In this document: positions 11,784 to 23,758 of the stretch, in pieces
Layout: every line of letters begins with the position of its first letter
Position numbering within the stretch: position 1 is the stretch's first letter
From: Brachypterus glaber
Lineage: Eukaryota; Arthropoda; Insecta; Coleoptera; Kateretidae
NCBI GenBank assembly: GCA_958510825.1
Contig: OY294049.1
Coordinates: forward strand, 4,216,001 to 4,280,000
Reading direction: 5' to 3'
Length of the DNA stretch: 64,000 nt
Made by a program: the position numbers and the translations under genes
The notes under the pieces: generated by a model
What the model was told of the DNA's origin: nothing
Database searches by the model: none
Seen by the model: the letters and a program-made list of their open reading frames with translations, nothing else

Positions 11784-12112
11784 CTACTTTTAACCACTTA
11801 ATTTGCATTTGAGCCACTAGTGCACTTGATCTGAGTATTACGTAGGCATCTGTGTTTAGTAATCATTTCTCTCGGTCTGCAAGTTAAAACGTTGGTTTAA
11901 GAGAGCAAGTTTTTACATTTTCGTCAAAGATAGGTACATTGTTTCAGTAACCGAGTTTTATACTCTTTGTAGTTAAAAGTCGAAGAGTTAAGCATTTTGG
12001 AGTTTAGAATTTACCGGTATTATGGCCATAAACGACTTTACTTTGACAATCTCATAACAATTTAAAATAAAACTAAGGAATTATGTATTATTCTTCAGGC
12101 CCATAAAAAATA

Positions 12113-12490
12113 CACTGCCCAGTAAAAGAGCTTTCCCATTCTTCATCTTCGCGCGCAAAATGGATTTTTTATTATCAAGAGCCTTAAAATATTAAAAATT
12201 GGTATTTCAAGAAAACTACTTCCCCTCTGAGGGTGGATTTAGAAAAGTTTTATTTAAAGATTCAGTTTAAGCGACCTCAAAAACCCTAATATATCAATTT
12301 TTAAGAAAACCATGCCCTGCCCCTTAGGGGGTGAAGTTAGAATTTTTTTATTACCAGATTCACTTTCAGCAACCTCAAAAACCCCAATATACCAATTTAC
12401 AGAGAAACTACCCCCCGCTTCTCAAGGGATGGAGATTTTTTTATTATCAGATTCAATTTCAGCAACCTTACAAACCCCTAGCAGTTTACA
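12113..12490 (+). mobile_element. CACTGCCCAG element, copy B (right end missing)
   Basis: Starts CACTGCCCAGTAAAAGAGCT after TA. Three internal units with AACCTCAAAAACCCCAATAT and CCCCTTAGGGGGTGAAGTTA follow. Similarity fades after about 12490 and no inverted end is seen. Confidence 0.65.
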
Positions 12491-13816
12491 AAAATGCAGG
12501 AAACTTTAGCCCCGCAGGCGAAACTTTTTCTAATTTCAAGCATAAGTTCTACAATCCTAAATGTATTAGAATATATAGCTGCCATATAAGACAGTAAAAT
12601 GGTACTATTTTACATTTCATAAGAAAAATACTGTGTATTTTGATATTTTTTATGTAATGTAAGGTAACTAAATAAAATATTAAGTAATTTTTATAAGATC
12701 TAGACTGTCTAGACTAGAAACTAATGGTCAAAATAGTAACGTTATAACTATAGTTTCTATTTTTGACATGAAAAACAGAAATATTTGGATTAAAACACTT
12801 AAAAGATATAAAAGTCTGTGGTAATAAAGGTGGAAAATGGTTTATAAAACAAGGTGAATACAATTCTTAGAATCTACGAGGTAAATATCTAAATAAAATT
12901 AGGCAAACCTCCATACATAAATATCATACGAGTGTGATATAAAAATATCAAACTAGTGCGATATGAGGCGTTTTCTAAAGAAAAAAAAGAGTGTGCTAAA
13001 TTTCATTTTCATAGAGGATCGTAGAAAAATACTATATTCTGCGAAGATTGGGCCACTAAATTGTGATGCAGTGACATATCTTAACGGTTTTTAAATGGAC
13101 TGTATAGACAATATATTATCGAGGTGGATACACAAATGGAGGTATAGAAAGAAAGAAATACAAAACAAATTTAGTGAAGAATTTAACCGTGGAATATTTA
13201 TAGAAGATGTCAAAGTCTTATAAGGCATATAAAAAACATAAACTCGCGGGGCGGTCCGATTCGAGGCGAGCTTAAAGCCAGTTTACTTCGCATATATATG
13301 CTATACTGGGTTAAAAAACATATTTTTCTACGGCCGAAAGCAAAGTAGTATTTTGTGAGTTCATTCATTTACTTTGCGCACGGTTCAAATGAAACAATTG
13401 AATTATACAATCAGTTCGCCTAGCGAACTTCGCCGATGTAACGAGTTCGAATTGATTCGGAACAACAAGACATAGGTACAGCGATGTTGCTGGATTATTT
13501 ATTTTTTCCCGAATTTATATTTTCTTGACTACTTTTAATTGATAAATAAATGTAAAATGTGTTTATTATTTTAAAATTACTTTTATCAGGTACTAATGAG
13601 CCTACTTTTAAATAAAAATAAATTGAATCATTATTTTTTAATTTATTTAGTCAATATAATTCATTGTTTGTGTTAAGTTTTTGAAAACACTGTTTAAACA
13701 AATGAAATCTTTTGACAATTCAATTTGAAATGTAACGAGATTTAATTGTTTAGAATTTTCAAATTTTAACTTTAATGTGTTTTATAATTTCTGGCGTAAA
13801 TTAATTTTTTTAATTC
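12491..13816. other. Gene-free stretch
   Basis: No supported gene. A locally GC-richer patch at 13245-13470 (GGGGCGGTCCGATTC, AGTTCGCCTAGCGAACTTCG) has no open frame or repeat partner that I recognise. Confidence 0.45.
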
Positions 13817-13941
13817 GAGCGCAAAATATAATTTCCGTTATATTTCTAGTAGTTTCTGTTCTAGGCGTTTCACCTTTTAAGTCCAAACGCCTTAAAAACA
13901 GCAATTTCTACTGCTCGACGGATATTAGGTACTTTGCGCTC
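13817..13941. mobile_element. Small inverted-repeat element (GAGCGCAAA ends)
   Basis: GAGCGCAAAATATAATTTCC at the left pairs loosely with GGATATTAGGTACTTTGCGC plus TC at the right. Internal AGGCGTTT and AAACGCCTT also pair. About 125 bp. Weakly supported. Confidence 0.4.
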
Positions 13942-13950
13942 TAGTTGCTC

Positions 13951-14282
13951 AATAGTTATTTATGGTACTAGTGGGTAAAGTAAGATATTGTCCATGAGAA
14001 AATTAACCTGTTTAACCAGGTTAATTTTCGAGAGGGCAATATCGGTTTACCCATGAGTGCCATACAAGGTTTTATCCAATAAATAGCTTAGGAATTCATA
14101 TTTTTATTAAAAATTTTAATGACATATACAAGAAAATAATTTGACAAGTGACAGTTGAGTGGGTAAAATAAATAATTACCCACTCAATAAAGTAAAAGCC
14201 ACGCGGGGGTTATTATTGAGTTTATCTATTTAAAAAGCTGGTAATTGTCTTATTATCTGTATGTATTGGATAAATAACTATT
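13951..14282 (+). mobile_element. MITE family with AATAGTTATTTAT ends, copy 2
   Basis: AATAGTTATTTATGGTACTA at the left and GGATAAATAACTATT at the right form the terminal inverted repeat. The body matches copy 1 (1311-1621) in the opposite orientation. An extra internal hairpin, ATTAACCTG...CAGGTTAAT, sits at 14010-14033. Confidence 0.8.
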
Positions 14283-15578
14283 TCCTACCTAGTTAGTAGT
14301 TAGTGCTTATTTTCCAGCTCATAGTTTTTATCTCAAAGAACTGCGGAAAGCAAATACCTAATTTTAACTCTCTTTGGTCTCTCTTAGAAGAGAGTCGAAA
14401 TAAGATCCAGAATTTCTGTTTTCAAAAAACTATTCTTTACTAACCAGCCTAACTTACATGCTTATCTGTGGGTGTTGTAAAAATGCACTTTGGTAAAAGA
14501 AATATCCATATATCATGACTGAAAATCTTTGCTATTGGCCAATAACCTCGACCTCAGCATTATATTCTTCTATGCAATGAAACACATCGTTTACAATAAG
14601 TTTACCAGTAATGTAATTAAATTACAGTTGAAACTCTTTTTTTAGCTTTATTACATAATGTGTCCGCAGGAAACAACTTGTAGACCTACTCGCAGGGTTC
14701 TAGACCTATATTTGCTATATACATTTTCCTAGATCTACATTTATGTAGAACATTTCCTATCAATCAACATGCATCAGAATATATCTTTAAAATAAATCTA
14801 TAAGGGCCATGGTTCCACAATTTTCCGAATTTTCAATAAAAAAAAATTCACAAACACATCAAAACATGTACTATTTGATATTTTGTAGGTCGTTCGAATA
14901 AAGTTGTGATTACATACCTGAAAAAAATCAATAAAAACCCATCATTTTCCCGAGCCACAAGGTATATAACCCCTTAATGTCTTAACATGGTAATAATTCC
15001 CTCACCCACCTTATGAAAATTTAAGTAGTCGATTGGAAATTGTTTTTGTTGAACCCTGTGCTTAGTAATTGTCGAGGTAATTGTTAAAAATTAAGTTATG
15101 ATTTTTTTAAGGCAATTTTTGAGTAGGTCTGTTTGGTAGTTTATCTTAGTTGCCTAAGTGTGTTGTCTTCTCTTCCCGGGCATATACTCTCTCCGGGCAC
15201 AAATTTTCTCTCCCCTGTATACAGGCTAAAGCCCAAAAATTCTCCTGCAAAATGGAAACCCCAAATACTAAACGGGACACATGGTTTTCCAGTACATTAT
15301 AGAACCACTCACAGTGAAATCCCAAAAATTCATTTTTTATATTAACATTTCTTCAGGATGAACCAGACTTAAACCAATAGCTGATCCTCCACAATTGAAT
15401 ATGACATAAAAACGTAAACGTAAAAACGCAAGAAATGCAGTACGCTATTGGTACAATTTGTAAATAGGGTTTAATGGAGCTAGAGCCCTTTGAAGATAGC
15501 GTCAGGTTCATTTTTTTTAAATATCTCAAAAAATTGTACAAAATAAAACCTAATAACTGCTGAAATCTTTATCTGACA
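14283..15578. other. Gene-free stretch
   Basis: No supported gene. The frame at 15133-15345 is proline/lysine-rich, has no recognisable domain or flanking splice signals, and is not called. Confidence 0.45.
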
Positions 15579-15832
15579 CAACGAACTAATAACTCTTCTC
15601 TCTAGAATAGGCATTTCATTCGTTAAAACTGACAAAAACGTCGGCAACATAAACCTTCGTCTGTCTTACTCGCACATCTTTGTTCTAACAGAGACAACAA
15701 TACCAGTTACTGGTAACTGTTATTGTTCAGGCCTGAATATACCTACTATTTGTTTACAAACAAACCGAGATGTTGGCGATACTTTATTTTAACGGTATGC
15801 GTATTCTAGAAAGAAGAGTTATTAGTTCGTTG
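15579..15832. mobile_element. hAT-like MITE with perfect 8-bp target duplication
   Basis: Ends CAACGAACTAATAACTCTTC (left) and the inverted equivalent (right), about 30 bp with few mismatches. Both sides are flanked by ATCTGACA (15571-15578 and 15833-15840), an exact 8-bp duplication that is the hAT hallmark. The 254-bp interior has no ORF. A half copy lies at 51232-51340. Confidence 0.85.
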
Positions 15833-16355
15833 ATCTGACATCTAAAAATTTATGATATTGTTTATTTGTCAAATCCATCTTGGTATATAAATTATAATTA
15901 TAACTACTAATTAGTAGTAAACGGGATTTTACGCAAGAACACACAAAATGTTTAAACCGAAATATTTCTACACTGTGGAAATAAACTGATTAAAGTATTC
16001 TTAAACAAGATCACATTATTATCATAAAAACTATAAACTTATAAAATTTGACATAAATTATGCCAAAAATTTGAAGAAATTATTATTCAAATTCAATCCG
16101 CATAGAAATAAAAAACTGCAAAATGTGTTAACACTGGTGGTACAACTTGTTTATGTATTTGTTTTTAATTCACTGTTAATAAAACCAAGTAGATTAAAAG
16201 TAACGATAAGGAAATTTAAATTTAAATATTTAGCAAGAATTGCAAGTACTAAAACCACGATAAAATTGAGCAATTTAAAATGTAGCTATTAAAAAAAGTC
16301 GTCCAAGATTTAAAGAATATATTAATGTTTCTAGGAGCGTTTATCATTTTATATC

Positions 16356-16596
16356 TAAACCACCCCCTCTTAACTTTTGAACGAGTCGAGATATTGACTT
16401 CAAATTTGGAACACTTAAATAAGACAACCCAAACTATCTTTAAGAATACATTTAATGTTTTTATCTTTTAAAATGTGGGCAGGGTGGCATGGGAGGATTT
16501 TTTTCAACATAAAGGGGGTTCGTATGATACATCAAAAAGTCAATATCTCAACTTGTTCAAAAGTTAAGAGGGGGTGACTTTTCGACCGCACGGTAT
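16356..16596. mobile_element. Foldback MITE, GTGCGGTC family
   Basis: The left arm (CACCCCCTCTTAACTTTTGA ... GAGATATTGACTT) pairs with the right arm (AAGTCAATATCTCAACTTGT ... AAGAGGGGGTGACTT). The right end is GACCGCACGGTA. The left terminal ~15 bp are missing. Related to 5641-6160 and 30839-31193. Confidence 0.7.
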
Positions 16597-16616
16597 AAAA
16601 AGTCCAAACCAGCTGA

Positions 16617-17157
16617 ACAGTTGCAAGCACCTTGTCAAAACATTGGTACTAATTTGAAACGTTATGAACAGACAGACACAGACAGACGGACGAAAAAATT
16701 TTTTTCACTGATTCCAAACGTCGAAAAATGTGAAAAAAACGGTCAAATATTTTGACTTTTTGGCCAAGATCGGCACTCTTAGTAGCACTAAGTGCCGATG
16801 TAATATAATCTATGAGGTGTCAGTCTGTCTGTCTGTCTTTCCTTCCAGAAGGCTTTTTAACACCTTCCAAAAAGCTGTAAATCTGAAACTTGGCGTACAC
16901 GACAGAAACTTGAGTCTGCTGATGAAGAAAGACAAAAAAAGGACAAAAAAAAAGAAAATTATTTTAATAATTGGCGAAGGCGCCACTATACAAAAAAATT
17001 TCACAGGCTTAAATATGAGCTTTCTTGTTAAATATATAATCATAACTTCAGTTTTAGGTTATATCAGACATAGCATATCAGATATCGACAAGACGTCAGT
17101 TTTTGATCAAATCTTGACGGCATCAAAATTGTACGACCCTGGAACGTCAATTTAATG
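16617..17157 (+). repeat. Family X internal region with GACAGACA runs
   Basis: Contains GACAGACACAGACAGACGG, then GAGGTGTCAGTCTGTCTGTC and GGCGAAGGCGCCACTATAC. The same order of blocks appears at 58430-58570. The 141-codon open frame across it is low-complexity and follows the repeat, so no gene is called. Confidence 0.5.
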
Positions 17158-18636
17158 CTGAGGCTAGAGGTGGCGCCACATATTGTTTTCTACCACTAAA
17201 ATAGTTTTAAAATTTATATATTGATTAAAGATTGACGACTTTAAAAAGGCTTTTTCTGCAATTACGTAAACTGAACAGTACTGTTCAGTCGCTATAGCGA
17301 CTATAGTTAGCCTGCTAATTTAATGTACACCATCAGATTAGTATGGATTTTCTATACCTGTGGAAAATTCCTTTTACTTAACAAGAGCAGATATGTGGAG
17401 GAAGTAACGGCAAGAATTTTTCTATGAAATCCTGTCATAGGATCTCATATTATAATATTGCCCTCTTTAAAATTAACCCACTCCGCCTTCAGCCTCGTGG
17501 GTTAGTTTTCTCATAAGCAAAATCCTAGTTTCCTCTTTCATACAATAAATAACTATTAATTGGAAGATATATAATGTTGAACAGGTTATTCTAATGTCAT
17601 ATTTCTGACGTTATTATATCGTCAGTAATGTTACGTCCCTGGGCTGTGACTTATACATGTCACTGAGTCGACAGCAAGACATCATAATATGACGTCATGT
17701 AGGTCAGTTAGTGCCCAATAATTGACGTTAAAAAGACATTTTTTGTTTTCCTGGGTATTAGATAATAAACAGGGGGCCACAAGGGAAAAATTATGGAGGG
17801 GCATAGGCCATGGAAAAGACAATCAAAACTATTTAGAGTTTTATAAGTAAAAATACTGTCCTGTCAGTAAAATGCGGAAAATATTATTCAGATAAACAAA
17901 GCAAGTGCAGCAGAGGTGACCTTTTTTGGAGAGTAGACTTATTTAGGGAGACGAGAAATTGTTGCTTTTCGAAAATTTTCCTTCGTGACGACTTTGGATT
18001 TCAAAATGATAATGACCCAGATACAAATGCAAAAAAAATGTATTTCCAGAAACGATAAAAAGGCTTCACATTGTATGCATTTTAAAAGAAAATTAACAAA
18101 AATGAGTTTAAAATGCAAATTTATAAACGACCTTGCACCATGAATGTGCTTGAAAACAACATTATTTGCATAAGAAGTCAACATTTATTTTTTATAATAG
18201 AAAATTAGAACAAGTTAACAGTATGATATAATCTTATTTAATTATAAACCAACTTGCATTTAAGTGTACGTGCAAAAATAAAGTAAAACAATATGATATA
18301 TCGTCACTTTCCATATAAACGTATGTAGTCCAGTCAATAGCGCATACCTGTCACTGCACTATGGTCCGGGAGCCCTCATTTTTGGCATTAATTCGACTTA
18401 AAACTAAGACTTAAAAATTATATATTTATAATTATGGATAGTTAAACTATGTTTAGCATAAATATGAAATAAATTTATTGAGTACTTTATGCCTGAGACT
18501 TATTCAGACTTAAAAATTATTTTAAAAATTTCATTTTAATTTTCATTTTGTAAACTATATATGATAGATCATACACTCTTAAAAAGCATTTTAAATTTTG
18601 TACAAAACCATTTTCAATACATTTTGTTCAACGAAA
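17158..18636. other. Gene-free stretch with a MITE fragment
   Basis: Holds the fragment at 17450-17557 and imperfect GACGT-containing inverted repeats at 17590-17720. I see no gene. Confidence 0.45.
17450..17557 (+). mobile_element. AATAGTTATTTAT MITE, fragment
   Basis: ATATTGCCCTCTTTAAAATTAACCC ... ATACAATAAATAACTATT is a degenerate right part of the family at 1311 and 13951. Confidence 0.4.
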
Positions 18637-19136
18637 TATTTACATATTTACATTTTAATATTTACATTTACATATTTACATTTACATATTTACATTTACA
18701 TATTTACATTTACATATTTACATTTACATATTTACATTTACATATTTACATTTACATATTTACATTTACATATTTACATTTACATATTTACATTTGCATA
18801 TTTATATTCACATATTTACATTTACATATTTACATTTACATTTTTACGTTTACATTTTTACGTTTACATTTTTTGGTTTAAATATTTACATTTACATTTA
18901 CATATTTACATTTCCATATTTACATTTACATATTTACATTTACATATTTACATTTACATATTTACATTTACATATTTACATTTACATATTTACATTTACA
19001 TACTTACATTTACTTATTTACATTTACATTTAAATATTTACATTTACATATTTACATTTACATATTTACATTTACATTTTTACATATTTACATATACATT
19101 TACATGTTTACATTTACATATTTACATATTTACATA
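18637..19136 (+). repeat. 12-bp-period satellite (TATTTACATTTACA)
   Basis: About 500 bp of CATTTACATATT repeated, with variant units (TTTTTACGTTTA, CATTTACATTTA) in the middle. Because the period is a multiple of three, all three forward frames stay open and give artificial YIFTFTYLHLH proteins. These are not genes. Confidence 0.9.
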
Positions 19137-19556
19137 TGTTGATGCACGAGTTGATACCCGTCTAGAAAAGGTACTTTTCAGCTTATTTGCACCAATATGG
19201 TTGCGAAGATTATAAGAAGGATTCTGAATTGTATGCGTGTTCTTTGAAGTCAGCTGTCTGATCAGATTGCAAGTATTGTGACTACACGGTGTAGTCACAC
19301 GGTATAGTCTACACCCCAAGAAATATTTTATAAATATTTCATGGAACATTCTTAACTAAATTTTGTTTTATTTTTCTATTTTTTTTAACCTGTATATTGC
19401 ATGTTTCTACATAAGTTCCGAACAAGACAATGAAAATTCTCAGATATAATTATTACATTTTAATGCTGTTAAACGATAAATACTACTACTTATATAATCA
19501 ATTTGATATTTGTTTATTTATTTAGTGTATATATAGTTTCTTCCCAAGAATAATAA

Positions 19557-19850
19557 TTTTTTTCTTCAAGCTTACTAAAATGTTCATATTTTATAACTTA
19601 ATACACTAGTTAGAAGTGATCTATTTTTTTACAGTAAAAAAATAAGTTCATTGTTGTACGTCGTAAAAAAAGTTAGTTAGCAAAACCAAGAAAAAATAGT
19701 ATGTTTCACTCAGAGGAAAAGTGCTTTTTTTACTCGTCTGTAGTTTCCGGACTCCGCTTCGCGTCGTCCGTAAATTCTACAGACTAGTAAAAAAAAGCTT
19801 CACTTTTCCTCTTAGTAAAACAATATACTGTATTTCTAGGTAAACTTGAT
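19557..19850 (+). mobile_element. Crypton-like repeat copy III, internally deleted, with 3' hairpin
   Basis: The left part (CTTCAAGCTTACTAAAATGT to AGTTAGCAAAACCA) is joined directly to the right part (AGAAAAAATAGTATGTTTCA), removing the 49-codon ORF. The right end forms a hairpin: 19697-19743 (AGAGGAAAAGTGC, ACTCGTCTGTAG) pairs with 19778-19835 (CTACAGACTAGT, CACTTTTCCTCT) around a GC-rich loop TTTCCGGACTCCGCTTCGCG. Confidence 0.6.
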
Positions 19851-19898
19851 TTATGCACTCAGCTATTATAGCTCTACCCATATAATGACATAAAAAAA

Positions 19899-19990
19899 GT
19901 CGTGAAGATATGTAATGCTTCGCATTCCATAGTATACTTTCCACAGTGGGTAGTAAATAGATAGATAGACAGATGGATAGATATATAGAG
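19899..19990 (+). repeat. Family X left-end fragment plus GATA/GACA microsatellite
   Basis: GTCGTGAAGATATGTAATGC is followed by ATTCCATAGTATAC, then ATAGATAGATAGACAGATGG at 19957-19990. Confidence 0.55.
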
Positions 19991-20696
19991 GTATTTTAAA
20001 CCCAGAAGAGACATCCAGACAAAAAGTTACACTAGGTACTCAATTCTAATCTTCACCATAATAGCGTTGTTTTAAAAAAATTTTCTAACATTTTCTTTTC
20101 TAATTCTTTAAAACCTTGAAAATTCGAAAAGTTATCGCTTGCGGCGTTGAACTAAATACCAATGATCTAGTTAGTCATAATATGAAATATATATACTAAA
20201 AAATATATACTAAAAAATGTTTGAAAACTGTGTGAAAAGTTTTAAACTTTTTCGCATGCGGCGCTAGCTTAATACGAATGAGTATATAAGTAATTGCATG
20301 GAAAAAAGTATTAGAAGGTATGACCTTGAAAATGTTAGTCAATTTTTTCTTGAAATACTTTTCAAAAAGTAAATATTGCCGCTTTAAAATAAAGGGGGTC
20401 GCCCAGTATTTTTTGCATACGGGCCGCAAATTTGTAGTTACGCCACTGACGCACAAGAAGAAATATATTTAAAAAGAAATATATTTTATAGGAGTGACAG
20501 TAAAAAAAGTAGAAACGAAAAGGTTCTAAGAAAATTATTGGCTGCTATATTATTTAAAACGGGTATAATGATATTTTAAACCTGTCAACAGGAGCCCAAA
20601 ACATAAATGATGTAAAAAAACGGACCTATTGTAGTTTTAAATACGAAAATGAATTTTAACTCATTTAAATACGGTAGGTATACGTATTATACCTAT

Positions 20697-20830
20697 ATTG
20701 CACCACTAAGCTAAAAAGCAGTAACTACATTGTCTCATAGCGACGTTTTCACGTCAACTCTGATGTAATATTTTGAAAACGCTGCTTTTGACAAATGGAG
20801 TTACTGCTTTCTAGCTTAGCTGGGCAGTAT
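20697..20830. mobile_element. Small inverted-repeat element (AGCTAAGCTAGAAAGCAGTA)
   Basis: ACTAAGCTAAAAAGCAGTAA at the left pairs with TTACTGCTTTCTAGCTTAGC at the right, with TAT-type flanks. About 130 bp, no ORF. Confidence 0.6.
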
Positions 20831-21024
20831 ATGTGAGTAGGTATACCCACATAAATATAATTATCATCCAACAAAAATTATTCATTTGGACATATTTGTT
20901 CCTCAAAAAAAAAAATTAAAAAACTGTATTTTAATATTTCTGTAGACAAAATGTCATAACTGAATTAAACATCCAAACCAAAAATCAAAAAGACAAAAAA
21001 ATACTTTTTTATTGTTATTATACA

Positions 21025-21275
21025 GAGCGGTCCAAAAGTAAGACTGTTTTCGATTTTTGTGTTTCGGACCATTGGGGGCCGAGCTATCGCTGGAACCGTT
21101 TGCCATGTTATTTTTGAGGTGTCTAACTTCAGCGCGTGCTGCACATTTATTTATGACGGCAAAAAAAACAATTTTTTTTGTGAACTCTAAGAGTTGTCTA
21201 ATACTTTGTAAAAAGTTTTGTACATAAAAATAATACAGGTTGTCCAAAAAAAATTCCAAAAATCGTCAATTTTTT
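21025..21275. mobile_element. Two mariner-type end fragments
   Basis: TACAGAGCGGTCCAAAAGTA at 21025 and TACAGGTTGTCCAAAAAAAA at 21235 look like mariner-type terminal repeats. Both point the same way and no partners are seen. The frame between them on the minus strand is not convincing as a gene. Confidence 0.4.
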
Positions 21276-21888
21276 GCCTCAAAAATCAGAACAACCCCTG
21301 AATGGAAAAAATGTGGCTTTAACAATAGTTATGCAGATAGTTCAATTGAGCAGTATTAATTAAAATTGTCTATCCTCTGACCGTTACCACTAATTACAAA
21401 GACCTTACAATAAAAATCCAGAAGATGAATATAATTTTACACATAACCTGTAACGGCTTATAGAACTTTTATTAGTTGTCATTAAAAACAATAAGATTAA
21501 CCTTGCCTGACCTTACTTAATATGGATATAAGGCGTGGGTACATATATTTATTTATACTCATTATTATATAAACAGAAAGCCATTCAACTACTGATTCCT
21601 CAGAAACAATTAACATTTTTAACCTTAGGTTAATTTAAAGTTAATAACCAATATGCAATAATTCGCAGCCCAAATACTTAAATTGTGGGTCAAGAAAATG
21701 TAAAATACATTAACTTTAACATTAACTGGACTTTTTTCAATATAATTTATATCTTAAGGTTATAAGCTTGTATACTTTTGGAATTAGTACTGGAAATATT
21801 TAACAAATGTAGGTATACATATAGCTACTGGAAAATTAAATGTTTAAAAAAGATTTTCTGGATAATACTGGATTGGAAAATTAGGATA

Positions 21889-21920
21889 AATTAATTAATT
21901 AATTAATTAATTAATTAATT
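21889..21920. repeat. TTAA microsatellite
   Basis: Eight uninterrupted TTAA units. Confidence 0.9.
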
Positions 21921-22009
21921 AGTATAAATAAAATTATAACTAAACCTTCTGCGCTTAGCAAAATCACCAAGCTGAGAAACCCCACTAATCCTCTATGGTC
22001 CAGTGATAT

Positions 22010-22850
22010 AAATGTAAATTGCAATAAATGTAAACGGGCTGTTATTTTAAAGGGTAGTAGTGGTAACAAAACACTCCTGTTAGTTTTTCACCGGGTGATT
22101 TGCTTAAGGGATGTCCGCTATCTTGAATTTTAGGGGTGACTTGCTTAATATGCATCTTAAAATAAAAATGCATATAACCAATTCTGTTAAGAAGAAAATT
22201 TCCAACAATTTTTGTTTGGATCACTTTTTTAATATATTAATAACGATCGAGTTAATTTAAAAATAGCCATGTTTGAGGTGAAATTGTTTTTTTTTTCATG
22301 TTTCAGCCAAATTATTCATCGGACGATAAAAGTGGATATGAGCAAACTTATAGCTCTTAAAATTCTCTATGAGTTTCATACATTATAAATTTTCATAGGT
22401 TTTTTGGTACGGTTACAGAGGGCGCAACTTTCAGCGCCCACTGTAACCATAACAAAATACTTATGAAAATGCATAATATATAAAACTTATAGAGAATTTT
22501 AAGAGCTACAAGTTTACCTCGAACCATTTTATCCTCCGATGAATAATTTGGCTAAAAAATCGAAAAAAACAACTTCACACCCAACATGGTAATTTTTGAA
22601 TATTTATAACGATTGTTATAAATAAATTAAAAAATATATTCAAACAAAAATTGTTGAAAATTTTTTCCTTAACAAAATTGGTTATATGCATTTTTAACGT
22701 AAGATGCATATTTAGCGAGATAACCGCCCTCACCCCTATAATTCAAGATAGCGGACACCCCTTACGCAAATCACCCGGTGAAAAACTAACAGGAGTGTTC
22801 TGTTACTATCCACTACTACCCTTTAAAATATCACCCCTTGTACATTTAAT
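22010..22850. mobile_element. Large foldback element, ~400-bp arms
   Basis: The two halves are inverted repeats of each other around a compact centre at 22420-22450 (GGTTACAGAGGGCGC...GCGCCCACTGTAACC). Matching landmarks are GGGTAGTAGTGGTAACA/CTACTACCC, CTCCTGTTAGTTTTTCACCG/GGTGAAAAACTAACAGGAG, and TTGGCTGAAA/CAGCCAAATTATTCATC. The arms have diverged by substitutions and small indels, so it is old. The open frames on each arm are mirror images of the same repeat, not genes. Confidence 0.85.
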
Positions 22851-23279
22851 GCAATTTAACATAGGAATTTTTCGTTATTTGACTGGACTACTACACAATC
22901 CACCAAATACTCTCCTACTCGACATCATCAATACTATTTACATCCTCACACGTATTTAAACTATATCCTCAAAATTTGCGATATCTGACCACAAGAGCAG
23001 CATACTACAACTTTTCTGCATTCCTCAAGCTCCGGCGCACTATGTGGCAAAACAGAAAAAAGTGTTTAAACATATTTTTTTTGTGAATTAAATCTTAAAT
23101 AATTAAATCTTAAGTCACGTCACGGATTTAGTTAGTGGATACGCCCTTGAACTGACTCGAAAAGATGGTTACAAAAAAGAAGTTAATGACTAAAAAAAAA
23201 GGTCCCACCCTTTTGTGAAATATGCAACTCTTGCACTCTTGTATGAATCCATGAAAAAATATGCAATACGCCCCTATGC

Positions 23280-23580
23280 TATAAAGCCCTCGATATGTAA
23301 TGCTACGTATTCCATTATATACTATTAACAGTAAATGGTACATTGCATTTTCATAAAACCTAAAAAATATTAATAATTAAAAAAAAATACATTAAAAAAA
23401 AAGAAATATATTTTTTTGATAAACGAAAAATTTTTAAAATATAAAAAAAATCTAAAAAATAAAATTAAAAAAAAGCTTTGGATTTTTTCAAAAAAAAAAA
23501 CAATTTCAAAAAAAGTTTTTTTAATTTTTTTTACGAAAAACATATGCCGTGATTGACTTGATTTGTCGCCAATCACGGTA
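23280..23580 (+). repeat. Family X left end with A/T homopolymers
   Basis: CGATATGTAATGCTACGTAT, ATTATATACTATTAACAGTA and GGTACATTGCATTTTC are followed by long A and T runs to 23540. Then comes GCCGTGATTGACTTGAT...AATCACGGTAT, a short inverted repeat. Confidence 0.55.
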
Positions 23581-23758
23581 TTGCATTCTTATGTACTATG
23601 CTTGTTTTACGAGCCTGTGGATATGCCTTAAATTACCCAAGATCAGTCAGATCCAAATCAACCTTCAAAAGTTGAAAATTTTTTGGCCTGTGTTATTTAC
23701 ATTCTAATTACCAACTAGTAGTTATAATGGGCGATATTAATTATTATATATAATTATA

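Noticed and set aside
15133..15345. 70-codon frame with Pro/Lys-rich end
   Set aside because: No domain, no splice signals and no repeat relatives. Length is within chance for this stretch.
16730..17155. 141-codon plus-strand frame
   Set aside because: It follows the family X repeat with a Lys-rich low-complexity core. No domain, and homologous regions elsewhere are closed.
18637..19136. CRISPR-like array
   Set aside because: No unique spacers between repeats, the period is only 12 bp, and the context is eukaryotic.
18598..19215. 205-codon open frame of YIFTFTYLHLH repeats
   Set aside because: It is a by-product of the 12-bp satellite, with three overlapping frames of the same kind.
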